Positions 32,399 to 34,100 of a stretch of 34,100 bases of DNA are shown in pieces. Position numbers and translations under genes: made by a program. The notes below the pieces were generated by a model, which had not been told where the DNA came from, made no database searches, and saw only the letters and a program-made list of their open reading frames with translations. The DNA comes from Betaproteobacteria bacterium (GTDB lineage: Bacteria; Pseudomonadota; Gammaproteobacteria; Burkholderiales; Rhodocyclaceae): assembly GCA_019136545.1 (NCBI GenBank), contig JAGVUA010000012.1, positions 1 through 34,100 on the forward strand, in the 5' to 3' direction. Within the stretch, counting starts at the first letter, position 1. Every line of letters begins with the position of its first letter.

Positions 32399-33115
32399 TT
32401 AACGGAGGAGCGACAGCACCATGTTCGGGTTCTGGTTCGACTGAGCCAGGGACGCGATGCCGGCCTGTTGCAGAATCTGGTTCTTGGTCATCGCCGTGGT
32501 TTCCGCGGCGTAGTCGGTATCCATCACGCGGCTGTAGGCGGCGGACAGGTTGACCGATTCCGTCTGCAGCGTGTTGGCGGCGGACCCGAGAACCGCCATG
32601 TCGGCGCCAAACTTGGCACGAGCCGTGACAATGGCGTCAATTTCCGTCGTGAATGCGCCAATGTTCGCGAAGGCAGTCGCCGCCGTGAAGGTTCCGCCAT
32701 ATGCCGTCGTCTGATTGCCCGCGCCGTCCACCGTGACAGCCGAGCTTGCGGTGACCAGGCCGGAAATACGCTTGTTTTCGGCGAGGAGGCCAACGGCTTC
32801 TTCGTTGGAGACGGCGCCGGTCTGCACGTAGATTTCCTTCAGTCGCACGGTGTTTTCCAGCACCTGGCTCAGATAGCCGTCGGCGGTTTGCGCCAGAGAA
32901 ATCGCGTCGTTGACGTTACGCAGGTTCATGTTTGCGCCGCGAACATTGCTGTCCAGCTTGGCGGCGGTCGCCATGCCGGTGGCGTCGTCCTTGGCGCTAT
33001 TGATGCGCAGACCCGAGGACAAGCGCTGCTGGGCGGTTTGCAGGGCGTTGGCGGAGCGGTTGAGGGCAGCGCCGGCGAACAGGGAAGCAACGTTGGTATT
33101 GATTACTTGTGCCAT
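32399..33115 (-). CDS. fliC: FliC, minimal-size flagellin
   Basis: 238 residues, short for a flagellin. The N-terminal D0/D1 part (AQVINTNVASLFAGAALNRSANALQTAQQRLSSGLRINSAKDDATGMA) and the C-terminal D0 (DTDYAAETTAMTKNQILQQAGIASLAQSNQNPNMVLSLLR) are complete. The variable middle is only about 30-40 residues (about 118-155), so outer D2/D3 domains are absent. It has just six lysines (42, 53, 93, 115, 168, 211). It has a strong AAGGAG ribosome site and a sigma28 promoter upstream. It is the only flagellin gene in the window. Confidence 0.98.
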   Translation of the reverse strand: MAQVINTNVASLFAGAALNRSANALQTAQQRLSSGLRINSAKDDATGMATAAKLDSNVRGANMNLRNVNDAISLAQTADGYLSQVLENTVRLKEIYVQTGAVSNEEAVGLLAENKRISGLVTASSAVTVDGAGNQTTAYGGTFTAATAFANIGAFTTEIDAIVTARAKFGADMAVLGSAANTLQTESVNLSAAYSRVMDTDYAAETTAMTKNQILQQAGIASLAQSNQNPNMVLSLLR

Positions 33116-33211
33116 TTTATTACTCCTTTCAGGGGGTTAGCCTCGCTGGCCTGTCGGTCTTGCCTCGGGCCAACCTGGGGTTCGGTGCGGTGTGTGCCGC
33201 GCACAATGCCT

Positions 33212-33238
33212 TTATCGGGCCACCGAAAGGGAACTTTA
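33212..33238 (-). promoter_or_regulatory. Sigma28 promoter of fliC
   Basis: On the minus strand, TAAA-N15-CCCGATAA differs from the sigma28 consensus (TAAA-N15-GCCGATAA) at one base and has exact spacing. The expected start is near 33205, leaving a leader of about 90 bases. The rest of the 33116-33403 gap toward fliB shows no clear promoter; only a lone TTGACA at 33352 was seen. Confidence 0.85.
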
Positions 33239-33403
33239 GAAATTTCGAGCGTTGCCACCTTGGTTAGCCATCAGTCGCTTCTCAAGCACCCGCTTCGCCG
33301 GATTCATCGGCTGGTCGTGATCAGCCTGTGTTTCAGGACGTAGAATCAATCTTGACATCATCCGCCAGGGTGCTACTTGGCGACCAATTGATCGGGGGCA
33401 TGC

Positions 33404-34100
33404 ATGACAAAGAAGGTTAAGAAACGATCCGCAAGCCGCAGCGGGTCGGCGACGCGGTCCGTGCTGCAAAAGCAAGTCGTGCAGCCGGACTACTACCAGA
33501 AGTTCCAGTGCATTGGCTCCGATTGCGAGGACAACTGTTGCTGCGCCGGCTGGCGCGTCGATATCGATAGCGCGACATGGCAGCGTTATCAGTCATGCCA
33601 GAGCGAGACCTTGTCGCCATTGCTTCGCGAGGTAATCCAGCTGGAAACCAGGCCCGAAAAAAAGAGCCCCAAGAGTTTTGCCTCGGTGCGGTTCCAGCCA
33701 GACCGGCGCTGTCCGTTTCTGCAGGCAGACATGCTGTGCATGATTCAAAGAGAACTGGGGTCCGAGGCGCTGTCCGATATCTGCGCCTTGTACCCGCGCC
33801 TGATCAATCAGTTTGGTCGGCAGCAGGAGTATGGATTGGTGGTGTCCTGTCCTGAGGCTGCTCGCGTCGTGCTGCTGCATCCCGACCCCATCACGCTGGT
33901 CATGGGGGAGGCGGATCCCGCTTTTGCCAAGCGAGATGCCATAACCTACAACTATCTTCTCGGGCCAATTGACACGCAGGTAATGAATCAATTGCGCGTG
34001 CTGGTCTTGCGCATTCTTCAATGGCGTGAGCTGAGCTTGGGCGCTCGAATGATGTTGCTCGGCTCGCTGCTTGACGAAGTAAGCCGCGTGCGCAGCGCTG
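33404..34100 (+). CDS. fliB: FliB-like flagellin lysine N-methylase, N-terminal part (cut by the window edge)
   Basis: 232 codons are open to the end of the window, so the gene continues beyond it. After a basic, Ser-rich N-terminus (about residues 1-25), the Cys-rich FliB signature appears: FQCIGSDCEDNCCCAGW (Cys36, 41, 45-47). It is followed by CPFLQADMLCMIQRELGSEALSDICALYPR (Cys103, 112, 127) and Cys149 in SCPEAARVV. These match the flagellin lysine-N-methylase family, which methylates lysines of FliC. An ATG at 33400 in another frame stops at once; the ATG at 33404 follows a GGGGG stretch. It is divergent from fliC, and its base composition is less GC-rich than that of the flagellar block. 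Confidence 0.85.
   Translation, partial: MTKKVKKRSASRSGSATRSVLQKQVVQPDYYQKFQCIGSDCEDNCCCAGWRVDIDSATWQRYQSCQSETLSPLLREVIQLETRPEKKSPKSFASVRFQPDRRCPFLQADMLCMIQRELGSEALSDICALYPRLINQFGRQQEYGLVVSCPEAARVVLLHPDPITLVMGEADPAFAKRDAITYNYLLGPIDTQVMNQLRVLVLRILQWRELSLGARMMLLGSLLDEVSRVRSA

Noticed and set aside
33286-33310. A TCAA followed by GCCGGATT, resembling a sigma28 promoter for fliB.
   Set aside because: The spacer is only about 11 bases instead of 15.
33340-33380. TTGACA at 33352 as a -35 element for fliB.
   Set aside because: No acceptable -10 hexamer lies 16-18 bases downstream, so I do not list it as a promoter.
1-34100. Search for CRISPR arrays, tRNA or rRNA genes, insertion sequences and phage genes.
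   Set aside because: No direct-repeat arrays, RNA gene signatures, transposase-like proteins or terminal repeats were seen; the window is filled by flagellar genes.

Overview
The window is a dense flagellar supercluster from a GC-rich Gram-negative bacterium. Gene content and order point to a betaproteobacterium of the Rhodocyclales or Nitrosomonadales kind: Pseudomonas-like motCD, a two-component FleSR pair, sigma54 promoters, and an FhlB plus second-FliK module. No sequence search was possible, so the taxon is an inference. Every clear gene is flagellar except one small lipoprotein of unknown function, and I see no mobile element, CRISPR array or RNA gene.

Layout. (1) 1-905 (+): end of motC and all of motD (stator). 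(2) 993-2578 (-): flgN, flgM, flgA (chaperone, anti-sigma28, P-ring chaperone). (3) 2823-10136 (+): flgBCDEFGHIJ (rod, hook, P and L rings, muramidase). (4) 10232-13474 (+): flgK, flgL and a small lipoprotein. (5) 13485-24217 (-): fliR, Q, P, O, N, M, L and fliK, J, I, H, G, F (export gate, C-ring, ATPase complex, hook-length ruler, MS-ring). (6) 24384-27014 (+): fleS, fleR (sigma54 activator) and fliE. (7) 27045-33115 (-): ycgR, fhlB, a second fliK-like gene, two tandem fliT genes, fliS, fliD, flaG and a very short flagellin fliC. (8) 33404-end (+): the start of a flagellin lysine methylase (fliB), cut by the window edge.

Regulation can be read from the DNA. Candidate sigma54 (-24/-12) promoters precede flgA, flgB, flgK, fliK, fliF and fliE. 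Candidate sigma28 promoters precede flgM, fliD and fliC. A 15-bp palindrome, CGGCAA-N3-TTGCCG, occurs five times (one copy with a single mismatch), each time in the neighbourhood of a sigma54 promoter. Two copies are hidden inside coding sequence (fliK, fleR). I propose it as the binding site of the FleR protein encoded here. This fits a hierarchy in which FleSR and sigma54 drive basal body and hook genes, and FlgM secretion then releases sigma28 for filament genes.

No flhA, flhB, flhF, fliA or fleQ/flhDC master regulator lies in the window; they presumably sit elsewhere, some probably to the left of motC.
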